Shown: positions 1-8,506 of the stretch, in pieces
Layout of the letters: every line of letters begins with the position of its first letter
How positions within the stretch are numbered: the first letter of the stretch is position 1
Source of the DNA: Eubacteriaceae bacterium Marseille-Q4139
GTDB lineage: Bacteria > Bacillota > Clostridia > Lachnospirales > Lachnospiraceae
DNA length: 64,000 nt
NCBI GenBank assembly: GCA_018223415.1
Contig: JAGTTQ010000001.1
Span: 2,639,865-2,703,864 of the forward strand
Reading direction: 5' to 3'
The notes under the pieces: model-generated
What the model saw: only the letters and a program-made list of their open reading frames with translations
What the model was told of the DNA's origin: nothing
The model's database searches: none
Position numbers and translations under genes: made by a program

Positions 1-67
1 CCGTCAAGTAGACAATCAAAAAAATATAATTTTTTTCTGCCAGTAGGTATCACCTGCTGGCAGATTT

Positions 68-997
68 TTACGCTGCCTGTAAATATTTTTCGTGTTTCTC
101 CATTGGTGTTACTATACCAAGCTTCCTCTGCAAACGTCTGTTGTTATAGTAATTGATATATTTCTCTATCATGACCACCAGTGATTCTCTGTCCATAAAT
201 CGTTTACCATAATAACGCTCCCGTTTTAGAATTCCCCAGAATCCTTCCATTGGTCCATTATCGATACACTTTGCTACTCTGGACATGCTCTGCATCATCC
301 CTGCTGCTTCAAGTTTTGCATGAAAGGCTCTATTGGTGTATTGAAAGCCTCTGTCACTGTGAAACATTGGATGTGCATCAGGATTATCTTTGACTGCATC
401 ATCAAAGGTATCAAACACTAATGCATTACTATTACTGTCTCCAATACGGTAGGATACGATTCTTCGGTCATACAGGTCAAGAATTGCACTTAAATATACC
501 TTGTGCTTTTCATTTCCGATATAGTAATGAAATTCCGTTACATCGGTCAACCACTTTTCATTCGGAGCTTCTGCCGTAAATTCACGATTCAGGATATTTT
601 CGGCTATGTACTGTGGATTTGCAGCCTGTCTTGTACAGCTATCGTTTGCATATTTAATGGTGGATTTGATACCAAGTTTCCGGCAGATGCGCAAAACACG
701 TTTATCATTTACATCAATGTCATGGTAACGCTCCAACTCATCACGGATTCTGCGATAACCCTTATCAGGTGATTCTATGTGGATTTTTTCTATCAGTTCC
801 GCAATTTTTCGGTTTTCCTGTTCATTCTCTGACATTTCATGGTTCAGCCATTTGTAATAAGCCGCCCTTGAAACACCGCCAATCTTACAAAGCTCCTGTA
901 TCGGATAATCGTGTTCTTTCTGTTCTTCTTTGACAGCCTGATAGATATGCTCGTGGCGGATCAGGCTCAGCCCCGCCTCCTTTCGATTTCCTCTAAT
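68..997 (-). CDS. IS3-family transposase OrfB, DDE integrase part (made by -1 frameshift)
   Basis: This is the catalytic part of the IS3-family transposase. From the first methionine (835) it is 255 residues. The frame stays open upstream to the A7 tract at 997-1003, adding a typical OrfB N-terminus with the stretch LIRHEHIYQAV before the methionine. The rve integrase core is clear: WLTDVTEF holds the first Asp, FHSDRGFQYT the second, and MEGFWGILKRE the final Glu, followed by the NRRLQRKLG tail typical of the IS150 group. The product is expected as an OrfAB fusion that binds the element ends and carries out strand transfer. No inactivating change is visible. Confidence 0.88.
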   Translation of the reverse strand: MRGNRKEAGLSLIRHEHIYQAVKEEQKEHDYPIQELCKIGGVSRAAYYKWLNHEMSENEQENRKIAELIEKIHIESPDKGYRRIRDELERYHDIDVNDKRVLRICRKLGIKSTIKYANDSCTRQAANPQYIAENILNREFTAEAPNEKWLTDVTEFHYYIGNEKHKVYLSAILDLYDRRIVSYRIGDSNSNALVFDTFDDAVKDNPDAHPMFHSDRGFQYTNRAFHAKLEAAGMMQSMSRVAKCIDNGPMEGFWGILKRERYYGKRFMDRESLVVMIEKYINYYNNRRLQRKLGIVTPMEKHEKYLQAA

Positions 998-1638
998 TTT
1001 TTTAAGAATGATAACTCCATTTCTGCACGTTGCCGTTTGGCTTTTTCCAGTTTCAACTCCGCTTGAAGCTTTTCCACCTCTGTAAGAGAATCTTCCGATT
1101 TTCTTTTGCCGCGGTTATCCTGTAATGCAGGAACTCCGCCTGTTTCGTATTTGATAGTGTAATTTCGTGCCTGCTGATAGGACACCTTAAAGTTTTCTGA
1201 TGTTTCAGCATAGTTATGGCCATGGGAAATGCAGTAGGATGCAATTTCCACTCTTTCTTCAAACGTTGTTTTTCTTCCTTTGGTCATAAGACTACATCCT
1301 CCTGTTCTGGAAGCCTTCAGTTCCTTATGACCATTATACAGCGCAATCCATTGCCTGAGTGTACGAGTACTGGAAATTTTATATTTTTTACAAATATCAC
1401 GTAGTGAACCAAGACCAGAAAGATACTCTTGTACGGCAATCTCTTTCTCGGCAGAAGTTCTTTTGGTCCATCCTTTGTTGTAAAAGGTTTCTGAACCCAT
1501 AGACTGATAATTACGAATCCATTCTTCTAAAGTAGTAGGATGAATTCCTTCGCCTGTTGATACAGATGTAATACTATGTTTAGCTTCCAAAATAAGCTTT
1601 ACCATTCGTAATTTATCTTCAGCAGAATATTTACGCAT
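967..1638 (-). CDS. IS3-family transposase OrfA (helix-turn-helix, leucine zipper)
   Basis: This 223-residue protein is the DNA-binding half of the transposase. It has two or three repeated helix-turn-helix segments (around residues 1-50, 60-100 and 120-165) of the type that recognises terminal inverted repeats. A charged coiled coil follows (KLQAELKLEKAKRQRAEME, about residues 190-210), where IS3 proteins oligomerise. It ends in ERRRG just after the A7 slip site, where a -1 shift feeds ribosomes into orfB. At 223 residues it is long for OrfA but normal for the IS150 type with a duplicated HTH. Confidence 0.87.
   Translation of the reverse strand: MRKYSAEDKLRMVKLILEAKHSITSVSTGEGIHPTTLEEWIRNYQSMGSETFYNKGWTKRTSAEKEIAVQEYLSGLGSLRDICKKYKISSTRTLRQWIALYNGHKELKASRTGGCSLMTKGRKTTFEERVEIASYCISHGHNYAETSENFKVSYQQARNYTIKYETGGVPALQDNRGKRKSEDSLTEVEKLQAELKLEKAKRQRAEMELSFLKKLEEIERRRG
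997..1003 (-). other. A7 slippery site for programmed -1 frameshift
   Basis: On the minus strand the orfA codons read TTA AAA AAA TTA, giving a run of seven A. A shift of one base back leads directly into the open frame of orfB, which has no stop codon between this run and its first methionine. A-AAA-AAA-type slip sites at the orfA/orfB junction are standard in the IS3 family. The shift direction was worked out by translating both frames. Confidence 0.8.
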
Positions 1639-1811
1639 AAGAAATGCTCCCTCCTTGATAAACAGTTTTATTATTTCAACTGTCTACCTAGAAGGGAGCA
1701 TATCAAAAGAGTTCGTACTCGCATAGAGTTTTTGTTTTTTTCGTTTAGCTGGCATAACTCATAATTTCTGTCATGTTTCCTTATGGGCGGCTGCCATTCC
1801 TGCCTTCGCCT

Positions 1812-2402
1812 CTATATCTCAAACACATATCGTTCATAGGCATTGATAACGGCCGTGTCCCCATGATTCCTCTTTCTCGCGGCCGTGGGCGCATAAGACA
1901 GGTGGACGTGCCCGTGGATGAAAACGGCCGGGCGGTACTGCTCCATGAGCCGGAGAAAGGCCTTAAAGCCGGTATGGGTCAGGTCTTCTCCGTCTCCTAA
2001 CCCGTAAGCCGGGGAATGGGCCACGAGCACATCAAACCCCTTCCGGCGCTTTAGCTGGAACCAGAGCCTCCGGACGCGCCGGTTCATCTCCGTCTGGGTA
2101 AACTGGAACGGGCCAGGCTTATAGCGCATGGAGCCGCCGAGCCCCAGGAAGCGGACGCCCTGATATTCATAAATCCTGTCCTCAATGGAGATACAGCCGT
2201 CCGGCGGCGTCTTTTCATAGCATCCGTCATGGTTTCCATGGACATAGAGCACCGGCCCGGAGAAAAAGGTGGCCAAAAACGACAGGTACTGGGGCGCCAG
2301 GTCGCCGCAGGAGATAATCACGTCAATGTCCTTCAGCCTGTCCGGCTCGAAATAGTCCCAGAGCGCCGGGGACTCCACATCTGCAAGTGCCAGTATTTTC
2401 AT
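1812..2402 (-). CDS. calcineurin-like metallophosphoesterase
   Basis: This 196-residue cytoplasmic protein belongs to the metallophosphoesterase superfamily. The dinuclear metal site motifs are visible: a degenerate N-terminal ALADVES where DxH is usual, ISCGDLAP (GD motif), VHGNHDG (GNHD) and HSPAYG plus IHGHVHLSY (GHxH) near the C-terminus. The N-terminal His of the usual DxH is replaced (DVE), as in some Icc/YfcE-like members. The start ATG overlaps the stop of the upstream BMP-domain gene by four bases, so the two are translationally coupled. The substrate is unknown; a cyclic nucleotide or phosphodiester is possible but not shown. Confidence 0.8.
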   Translation of the reverse strand: MKILALADVESPALWDYFEPDRLKDIDVIISCGDLAPQYLSFLATFFSGPVLYVHGNHDGCYEKTPPDGCISIEDRIYEYQGVRFLGLGGSMRYKPGPFQFTQTEMNRRVRRLWFQLKRRKGFDVLVAHSPAYGLGDGEDLTHTGFKAFLRLMEQYRPAVFIHGHVHLSYAPTAARKRNHGDTAVINAYERYVFEI

Positions 2403-4321
2403 AGGGGCCCGTCCTTTCCCGGGAAGATTCCCTGGGTTTTCATCATCTGCGCCGCCTCGTCTTCCATCTCCTCCTGAGACGGGATCCGTCCGGCTACGTT
2501 TTCAGCCAGCCAGTCCATCCGGACGATCTGAAGCGGAGTAAGCGGCTCCTTTTCTGAAATCCGCAGGGCACCGTTCTGGTCGCGGATATCACCGGAAAAA
2601 ATCTGAAAGCTCCCGTTTACAATCTGTTTTTTCACCATCTCCATGAGCTGCACGGAGCGGGCGGGGATGGTTTTGGAATAGATCACGTCGATGATGCCGG
2701 AGGAGATTCCCCACCAGTAGTTGATGGAATCCCCGGCAGCCCCCTGGCTTTCCCGCGCCCAGTTGCCGTTTGCGATAGTCTGCATGATCCGGTGATAAAA
2801 TTTGCCCCAGTGCCAGATGGAAGAGGCCAGGCTTGCGCCGCCGCAATCCTGGGGGCGGTAGAGCCCGTAGGGTTTTGGGGAATGGGACGGCGCCAACATC
2901 TCCGGCCCGGAAATCAGGCTGACTCCGGCGTCTTTTAGCTCCTGTTCGGCGTTCCCTTCTTTGGCAGACGACCAGGCCAAAAGCACCTTGGCATCCGGTG
3001 CCACCATCTGCACGCCAAGGGCGAAGGCATTGATGGCCGCCGCTGTCCCGACGAGGGGCATTTCAGCAATATAGCCGATTTTCCCGCAGTCCGTGAGGAT
3101 TCCGGCCAGCATACCCACCAGGAACTTGGCCTCATAAAGCCGGCCGTAGTATGTCCGCATATGCCCGCTGTACGTGTTTAAAGAACAGTTCAGGATGCGG
3201 ATGTCCGGATGGCGGATGGATACGCGGATGCTGGCGTCGAGAAAGCGCACGGATGTAGTGAAAATCACCCGGCACCCGTCGGCGATGGCCTGTTCGATGG
3301 CTTTTTCCCCTTCGGCATCGGTACGCAGCCCGTCATAGACGCGGGTGGTGATCTGGTCGCCCATCTCGTTTTCCAGATAGAGACGGCCCAGGTCATGGGC
3401 ATACGTCCAGCCGGAGGAATAGGTGTCGCCGTAATAGAGGAAGCCGACGGTCAGCCGCGGCCGCGGCGCCGGGATCAGCTTTTTAATGAAGGACGTCTCC
3501 TTCGGCTTTTCCGGCTGCGTCACCAGCCGTACTGTGCCGCCGGAAGCCATGGATTCAAGCTCCGGCCATAAGAGGGAGATCTCCTTACGGAGCTGATCCA
3601 TGGACTTTTCCAGCATCCCGTCCCAGCCGTAGATCCCCAGATAGAGGAGGAAGCCGTCCCCCGGCTGGAGAGGGAGCTTTGCGCCGCCTTTTTCCTCATA
3701 GATTTTGGAAAAGCGGAGAAAGGCGGACGAGAAGGACAGCCGGTCGTCACGGCTCCACTGGGAGCGGCCTTCCAGTCCGAGCAGCTCACAGAGGCGGGCG
3801 AAGCTTCCTTCCCTGGAAAAGTAGATGGTGTTGATGCCGGATACCCGGTAGAAATCCATGTATTCATAATAGATCTTAAGCTCCGGCGTATCGCCCGGCG
3901 CAGGGATAATCCTGGTCACGTAGGCAGGCGCACTGACGGCGCCTGTGAACTTTAAGACGCTGATCCGTTTGTTTCCCTCTATAATATAGTAGTAATTCAT
4001 AAATTCACAGGCGATCACCGGCTCCCGGATGCCAACCTCCAGATGGGAGCGGTAGAGGGAACACCACTTGTCGGCAAATTCGGATTCCTCCGGAAGCAGG
4101 GGCATAAAATTCCCGGCAAAGGCGCGGGTGCGGCCGGATGTCCTGGTACCGACGACACGGGAGAGGGGAATTTCCACAAGGCCCAGATCGGTCTCACCGG
4201 CGGTTTTGACAAAGGGGAGGATTTCGTCCAGTACCTGAAGATAGGGGTTGCGCCGGGCGTCCATATCCTGACGGTATGCCTTTAGGGCCAGTCTGCGTGC
4301 CTGAGAATATTCTGGAATCAT
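2399..4321 (-). CDS. cytoplasmic BMP-domain protein with N-terminal ParB-like domain
   Basis: This is a 640-residue two-part protein. Residues about 1-200 include IIEGNKRISVLKFTG, which resembles the ParB/sulfiredoxin-like ENG-KR motif. Residues about 285-570 resemble the Bmp/PnrA basic membrane lipoprotein family of nucleoside-binding proteins (LTVGFLYYGDTYSSGWTYAH, YGRLYEAKFLVGMLAG, GKIGYIAEMPLVGTAAAINA). There is no signal peptide or lipobox and no adjacent permease gene, so it is unlikely to be a transporter subunit; a ligand-sensing or enzymatic role in the cytoplasm is an inference. It lies 33 bases after the AraC gene and overlaps the phosphoesterase gene. Confidence 0.7.
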   Translation of the reverse strand: MIPEYSQARRLALKAYRQDMDARRNPYLQVLDEILPFVKTAGETDLGLVEIPLSRVVGTRTSGRTRAFAGNFMPLLPEESEFADKWCSLYRSHLEVGIREPVIACEFMNYYYIIEGNKRISVLKFTGAVSAPAYVTRIIPAPGDTPELKIYYEYMDFYRVSGINTIYFSREGSFARLCELLGLEGRSQWSRDDRLSFSSAFLRFSKIYEEKGGAKLPLQPGDGFLLYLGIYGWDGMLEKSMDQLRKEISLLWPELESMASGGTVRLVTQPEKPKETSFIKKLIPAPRPRLTVGFLYYGDTYSSGWTYAHDLGRLYLENEMGDQITTRVYDGLRTDAEGEKAIEQAIADGCRVIFTTSVRFLDASIRVSIRHPDIRILNCSLNTYSGHMRTYYGRLYEAKFLVGMLAGILTDCGKIGYIAEMPLVGTAAAINAFALGVQMVAPDAKVLLAWSSAKEGNAEQELKDAGVSLISGPEMLAPSHSPKPYGLYRPQDCGGASLASSIWHWGKFYHRIMQTIANGNWARESQGAAGDSINYWWGISSGIIDVIYSKTIPARSVQLMEMVKKQIVNGSFQIFSGDIRDQNGALRISEKEPLTPLQIVRMDWLAENVAGRIPSQEEMEDEAAQMMKTQGIFPGKDGPL

Positions 4322-4354
4322 AAAAACTCCTTTCTGAGCCGGAATAGGCGTCTC

Positions 4355-5254
4355 CTAAAGCTCGTCCTGTGAGGATTTTTTTGAGCTGCGCCTGCCGGAC
4401 TTCGGCAGGGTTCCGTTCTTCTCCCGCCAGTGGTTCGGCGAGATGCCGTATATCGTTTTGAAAGCCCGGGAAAAATGTAGCTGATTGGGATAGCCGCACA
4501 TTTTTCCCACCTCGCTGACATTCATGTCGGAAAACTTCAAAAGCTCTGCGGCCCGGTTCATGCGGTAGTGCATGAGAAAATGCTGAAGCGTCTGATTGGT
4601 GCCCTCGCGGAACAGTTTGCCCAGATAATTGCGGTTTAAGTTGCAGAAGGCGGCAATGTCCTCCACCGTGATGTCGCGGCTGTAATTCTGTTCCACAAAG
4701 GAGATGGCCTCTTTAATATAGAAATCTTTCATTTTCCCGGCCGGGCTTGCCTTGGCGGCGGCAGAACACTGGATCAGCCGGTCGAAGAGCAGGTACAGGT
4801 GCCCGATCTGATAAATCGGGGACTGGCCGGGATTGTCGACAATATCCATGATCTCGTCCCGGATCAGGGAGGCAAATTCCCGTTTTTTCACGCGGTAGAC
4901 GGGATGGTCGTAATCTAACCCCGCCATCTCCATAAATTCCATGGCCTTTACGCCGTCAAACTCCACCCAGGCATATTCCCATGGCAGATTCTCATCGGCG
5001 TAGTAGGTGTTCACCTGTGAGGGACAGATCAAAAAGCCCTGGCAGGCCTCCAGCCGGTAGAGATGGGTATTGCCGGAAGAATCGTTGGAGCTTAAATAGC
5101 CCTTGCCGGAGAAAATAAAATGAAACAGGTAGTGGTTCCGCCTGGCGGGGCCATAAGAGTGCAGCGGTACGCACTGTTCCCATCCGTACTGGAAGATGGT
5201 CAGATCAATGTTTTTATCGTTCTGAAATACACCGAATTTATAATTCTTTTCCAT
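4355..5254 (-). CDS. AraC-family transcriptional regulator
   Basis: A 299-residue regulator with an N-terminal cupin-like sugar-sensing domain (about residues 10-150) and a C-terminal double helix-turn-helix AraC domain (about 185-285; DITVEDIAAFCNLNRNYLGK and the conserved GYPNQLHFSRAFKTIYGISP). I place the start at the ATG encoding MEKNYKF because AGGAGG lies seven bases upstream; a GTG seven codons earlier (5275) has no such site. It diverges from the alpha-galactoside transport operon, and nested inverted repeats lie between them, so it most likely activates that operon in response to its sugar and may control its own operon too. Confidence 0.9.
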   Translation of the reverse strand: MEKNYKFGVFQNDKNIDLTIFQYGWEQCVPLHSYGPARRNHYLFHFIFSGKGYLSSNDSSGNTHLYRLEACQGFLICPSQVNTYYADENLPWEYAWVEFDGVKAMEFMEMAGLDYDHPVYRVKKREFASLIRDEIMDIVDNPGQSPIYQIGHLYLLFDRLIQCSAAAKASPAGKMKDFYIKEAISFVEQNYSRDITVEDIAAFCNLNRNYLGKLFREGTNQTLQHFLMHYRMNRAAELLKFSDMNVSEVGKMCGYPNQLHFSRAFKTIYGISPNHWREKNGTLPKSGRRSSKKSSQDEL

Positions 5255-5266
5255 AGGCGCCTCCTG

Positions 5267-5325
5267 ATATACCAAAATGATAGCACATTATACAAAATTT
5301 GTACAGATATTGTATTTTGGTATAT
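5267..5325. promoter_or_regulatory. Nested inverted repeats, candidate AraC-regulator operator
   Basis: A perfect 12-base inverted repeat (ATATACCAAAAT at 5267-5278 and ATTTTGGTATAT at 5314-5325) encloses a second palindrome, TACAAA-A-TTTGTA at 5291-5303. It sits between the divergent AraC gene and the sugar-uptake operon. The left arm lies just upstream of the AraC gene's ribosome binding site. The layout suits a regulator that represses its own gene and activates the operon, but binding is inferred. Confidence 0.6.
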
Positions 5326-5363
5326 AAATATTTCTCCTGTTCATATCCGCTATTTTGTGTGAT

Positions 5364-5372
5364 TGGTATAAT
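5364..5372 (+). promoter_or_regulatory. Extended -10 promoter of the alpha-galactoside operon
   Basis: TGGTATAAT is an extended -10 element about 57 bases before the GTG start of the solute-binding protein gene. No good -35 hexamer lies 16-18 bases upstream, as is usual for promoters that need an activator. The candidate operator ends about 40 bases upstream. Confidence 0.5.
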
Positions 5373-5428
5373 TCATATACACACAGCATTTAATTTCTGT
5401 ATCAAGTTCACAAAAAGGAGGGAAAGGT

Positions 5429-6721
5429 GTGAAGAAACTGAAAAAAGCGGCCGTACTGTCGGCAGTATGCGCTGCGGCTCTGGCACTTGGGGGCTGCGGG
5501 ACAGGCTCTGCGGACGGGAAAACCCATCTCACATTCCAGATCTGGGATGTGGCCCAGAGGGACGGCATGCAGACCATGTGCGACGCCTATACGGAGGCAC
5601 ATCCGGACGTGGAGATCGAGGTTCAGGTTACGAGCTGGAGCGAGTACTGGACAAAGCTTGAAGCTGCGGCCATCTCCAATCAGATGCCGGACATTTTCTG
5701 GATGCATACCAACGAAATCCTCAAGTATGCAGACTACGGGAAGATCGCTGATCTGACCGACCTGTACGACGAGACGGATCCCGGGTATTTCTCGGAGCAT
5801 TTCTCCGAAGTGTCCTTAAAAAACGTCCAGGGCAGCGACGGACGGTATTACGGAGTGCCGAAGGACAAGGACACGGTCGGCCTTGTGTACAACAAGGAGA
5901 TGTTCGATGCAGCCGGAGTGGCGTACCCGGATGAGAGCTGGACCTGGGACGACCTTTGTGAGGCATCTCAGAAAATTTACGACGCCACCGGAAAATACGG
6001 CTATATGGCCTACGGCGACGACCAGCTCGGATACTGGAATTTTGTATATCAGAATGGGGGATACATTCTGGCTGAGGACGGCGTGACGGGCGGCTTTGCC
6101 AACCAGGCGACGAAAGACGCCATGAAGTTTTACATGGATCTTCAGAAGGAAGACTGGTGCCCGGATCAGAACTACTTTGCCGAGACGTCCCCCGGAACGG
6201 CATTTTTCTCCGAACAGGGAGCCATGTTCTTAGAAGGAAACTGGAACATCCTGTCGGAAATGCAGAACTACCCGAATATGCAGGGAAAATGGGACGTGGC
6301 AGTTCTTCCCGTGTGCCCCGATCCGGCTTCCGGAGACGGGCGGGCGACGATCTCCAACGGCCTCTGCTATGCCACCTCGCCGGTCAATGAGAATCTGGAC
6401 ATCGTAAAGGATGTGCTCCGGTTCTTTGGCTCCGAAGAGGGACAAAGGCTCCAGGGAGAATCCGGCGCGGCCATCCCGGCTTATGAGGGGTTGGAGCAGA
6501 CCTGGATCGACGTTTTTGATCAGTTTGACTACCGGCTGAATGTGGAGTGCTTCGTGGACATGTTCGATTACAGCGTACAGTCCGTCAACAACAAGTACCG
6601 TTCCGTCTGGAAGCCTGAGGTAACGGAGATCCTGCTGAAAATTTATTCCGGCGAGATGGACTTTGAGGCCGGTATGGCCGCCATGCAGAATGCCTTAAAG
6701 ACTGCGGCGGAAGATGATTAA
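5429..6721 (+). CDS. sugar ABC transporter extracellular solute-binding lipoprotein
   Basis: This 430-residue protein captures the sugar for the two permeases that follow. It has a lipoprotein signal (lysines, hydrophobic core, lipobox LALGGC with Cys23) and then a family 1 solute-binding fold (LTFQIWDVAQRDGM, YGVPKDKDTVGLVYNKEMFD, WTWDDLCEASQKI, AMFLEGNWN). It starts with GTG, with AGGAGGG about eight bases upstream. It is the first gene of a seven-gene operon with GH36 and GH13 enzymes, which points to raffinose-type oligosaccharides as ligand. The sugar is inferred from context. Confidence 0.9.
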   Translation: MKKLKKAAVLSAVCAAALALGGCGTGSADGKTHLTFQIWDVAQRDGMQTMCDAYTEAHPDVEIEVQVTSWSEYWTKLEAAAISNQMPDIFWMHTNEILKYADYGKIADLTDLYDETDPGYFSEHFSEVSLKNVQGSDGRYYGVPKDKDTVGLVYNKEMFDAAGVAYPDESWTWDDLCEASQKIYDATGKYGYMAYGDDQLGYWNFVYQNGGYILAEDGVTGGFANQATKDAMKFYMDLQKEDWCPDQNYFAETSPGTAFFSEQGAMFLEGNWNILSEMQNYPNMQGKWDVAVLPVCPDPASGDGRATISNGLCYATSPVNENLDIVKDVLRFFGSEEGQRLQGESGAAIPAYEGLEQTWIDVFDQFDYRLNVECFVDMFDYSVQSVNNKYRSVWKPEVTEILLKIYSGEMDFEAGMAAMQNALKTAAEDD

Positions 6722-6733
6722 AGGAGGGGGATT

Positions 6734-7630
6734 ATGGCAAATACGGGTGCAAAAGCCAGCAGGCATGCAAAATCCGAGAGCCGCTGGGCGTATCTGATGG
6801 TGGCTCCCACGATCATCGGGCTGCTGGTGCTCAACATTTATCCGTTTTTAGACACCATTAAACTGAGTTTTTCCAAGACGCTGCCCTTCGGCCTTTACGA
6901 GCTCCGCGGACTGGAAAACTATATCGAAATGTTTACCAGCCCGGAGTTTTGGAGGGCAAACCTGAACACGCTGTACTTCTGCGTGCTGACTGTGCCGCTG
7001 GGGCTGTTTTTATCGCTGATCGTGGCCGTCATGCTGAATGCCAAGATCAAAGGGCAGACGGCGTTCCGCGCCATCTTTTTCCTTCCGATGGTAGTGGCGC
7101 CGGCGGCTGTGGCGATGGTTTGGAAGTGGATGTTCAACACGGAGTACGGAATCATCAATTCGCTCCTGATGAACAAGGTGAACTGGATCACAAATCCCAA
7201 CATCGTCATGGTGACATGTGCGATTGTGGCGATCTGGTCGTCCATCGGCTATGATGCCGTGCTGCTTTTATCGGGACTTCAGAATATTTCCAAGTCCTAT
7301 TATGAAGCGGCCAGCCTGGACGGGGCCACCAAATTCCAGCAGTTTTTCTACATCACGCTGCCGATGGTTTCCCCGACGCTTTTCGTGGTTATGATCATGC
7401 GGCTGATGTCGTCGATCAAGGTCTACGACCTGATTTACATGCTGGTGGAGGAATCCAACCCGGCGTTAAGCAAGGCCCAGTCGTTAATGTACCTGTTCTA
7501 CCGCGAGTCCTTTGTGACGGGCAACCGCGGGCTTGGCTCTTCTGTTGTCATCTGGACGGTGGCCCTCATCGGCCTTGTAACGGCAGTCCAGTTCTGGGGC
7601 CAGAAGAAATGGGTCAACTATGAGGTATAG
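6734..7630 (+). CDS. sugar ABC transporter permease, MalF/UgpA type
   Basis: A 298-residue inner-membrane subunit with six predicted membrane segments, beginning with YLMVAPTIIGLLVLNIYPF. The cytoplasmic EAA loop that contacts the ATPase is present (YYEAASLDGATKFQQFFYIT, about residues 195-215). It starts 12 bases after the binding-protein gene with AAAGGAGGGGGATT as ribosome binding site, and pairs with the next gene as a permease heterodimer. Confidence 0.92.
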   Translation: MANTGAKASRHAKSESRWAYLMVAPTIIGLLVLNIYPFLDTIKLSFSKTLPFGLYELRGLENYIEMFTSPEFWRANLNTLYFCVLTVPLGLFLSLIVAVMLNAKIKGQTAFRAIFFLPMVVAPAAVAMVWKWMFNTEYGIINSLLMNKVNWITNPNIVMVTCAIVAIWSSIGYDAVLLLSGLQNISKSYYEAASLDGATKFQQFFYITLPMVSPTLFVVMIMRLMSSIKVYDLIYMLVEESNPALSKAQSLMYLFYRESFVTGNRGLGSSVVIWTVALIGLVTAVQFWGQKKWVNYEV

Positions 7631-7639
7631 GAGGGGCAT

Positions 7640-8476
7640 ATGAATTCATCATTAGAGAAATCCAGACGGATCCGGACGGCCGGCATCTATGCGTTTTTCG
7701 TTGTCGGCAGCATTATCATGATCTTCCCGTTTGTGTGGATGTTCCTCACCAGCTTCAAGACCGTAGAGGAAAGCATGGCGATCCCGCCGGGAATCCTGCC
7801 GGAACACTGGCAGTTCAATAACTTCAAGGATGCCATGGCGTCCCTGCCGTTTCTGGCACTTTATAAAAACACGGCGTTAATGGTATTCTGGCGCGTGGTA
7901 TGTGCGGTTGTCTTTTCATCCATGGCCGGATATGCGTTTGCCAAGCTGAAATTTAAAGGGAAAAACCTTCTCTTCTCCCTGGTGCTTGTGCAGATGATGC
8001 TTCCGTCCCAGATTTTCATTACGCCGCAGTACCAGATGCTTGCAAAGCTCGGCATGACAAACACGATCTTCGCCCTGGTGTTCCCGGGCATCGTCAGCGC
8101 CTTCGGGACATTTTTCCTGCGGCAGGCTTACATGGGGATCCCGGATGAGATCGCGGAAGCGGCTTATCTGGACGGATGCAACCAGTGGCAGACCTTTGTA
8201 AAGGTCATGGCACCGCTTACGAAGGCCAGCATGGCAGCCCTGGCCGTTTTCACCGCGGTGTTCGCATACGGCGACTTAATGTGGCCTTTGATCGTTAATA
8301 CAGACTTGAATATGATGACTCTCTCGTCGGGGCTTGCGACCTTAAGAGGGCAGTTCAGCACCAACTTCCCGGTGATGATGGCCGGCTCCCTGCTTGCCAT
8401 GATCCCCATGGTGGTTCTGTACCTGTTCTTCCAGAAGCAGTTCATCGAAGGCGTCGCCATGACGGGAGGAAAATAA
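7640..8476 (+). CDS. sugar ABC transporter permease, MalG/UgpE type
   Basis: A 278-residue second permease with six predicted membrane segments, starting with FFVVGSIIMIFPFVWMFLTS. The EAA loop reads EIAEAAYLDGCNQWQTFVKV (about residues 172-192). The C-terminus is the usual short FIEGVAMTGGK of this family. It starts nine bases after the first permease, preceded by AGGAGGGG, so the two are made together. It carries the same inferred substrate as the neighbouring binding protein. Confidence 0.92.
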   Translation: MNSSLEKSRRIRTAGIYAFFVVGSIIMIFPFVWMFLTSFKTVEESMAIPPGILPEHWQFNNFKDAMASLPFLALYKNTALMVFWRVVCAVVFSSMAGYAFAKLKFKGKNLLFSLVLVQMMLPSQIFITPQYQMLAKLGMTNTIFALVFPGIVSAFGTFFLRQAYMGIPDEIAEAAYLDGCNQWQTFVKVMAPLTKASMAALAVFTAVFAYGDLMWPLIVNTDLNMMTLSSGLATLRGQFSTNFPVMMAGSLLAMIPMVVLYLFFQKQFIEGVAMTGGK

Positions 8477-8506
8477 TACTTAAACAGACAGGCGGGAAAT
8501 GAATCA

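Larger units (their letters stand above)
1..1690 (-). mobile_element. IS3-family (IS150-like) insertion sequence
   Basis: Two overlapping leftward reading frames, orfA with helix-turn-helix domains and orfB with an integrase core, are joined by an A7 slip site, the standard IS3-family plan. Imperfect terminal inverted repeats are visible: GTAGACA at 8-14 faces TGTCTAC at 1681-1687, with partial similarity extending outwards on both sides. The outermost bases of the left end may lie outside the window, so no target duplication can be read. Both frames are intact, so the element may still be active. Confidence 0.88.

Noticed and set aside
967..997. IS3 transposase as a frameshift pseudogene
   Set aside because: The A7 slip site and open -1 frame match normal programmed frameshifting in this family.
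2399..4321. BMP protein as a nucleoside ABC transporter binding protein
   Set aside because: No signal peptide, lipobox or nearby permease and ATPase genes.
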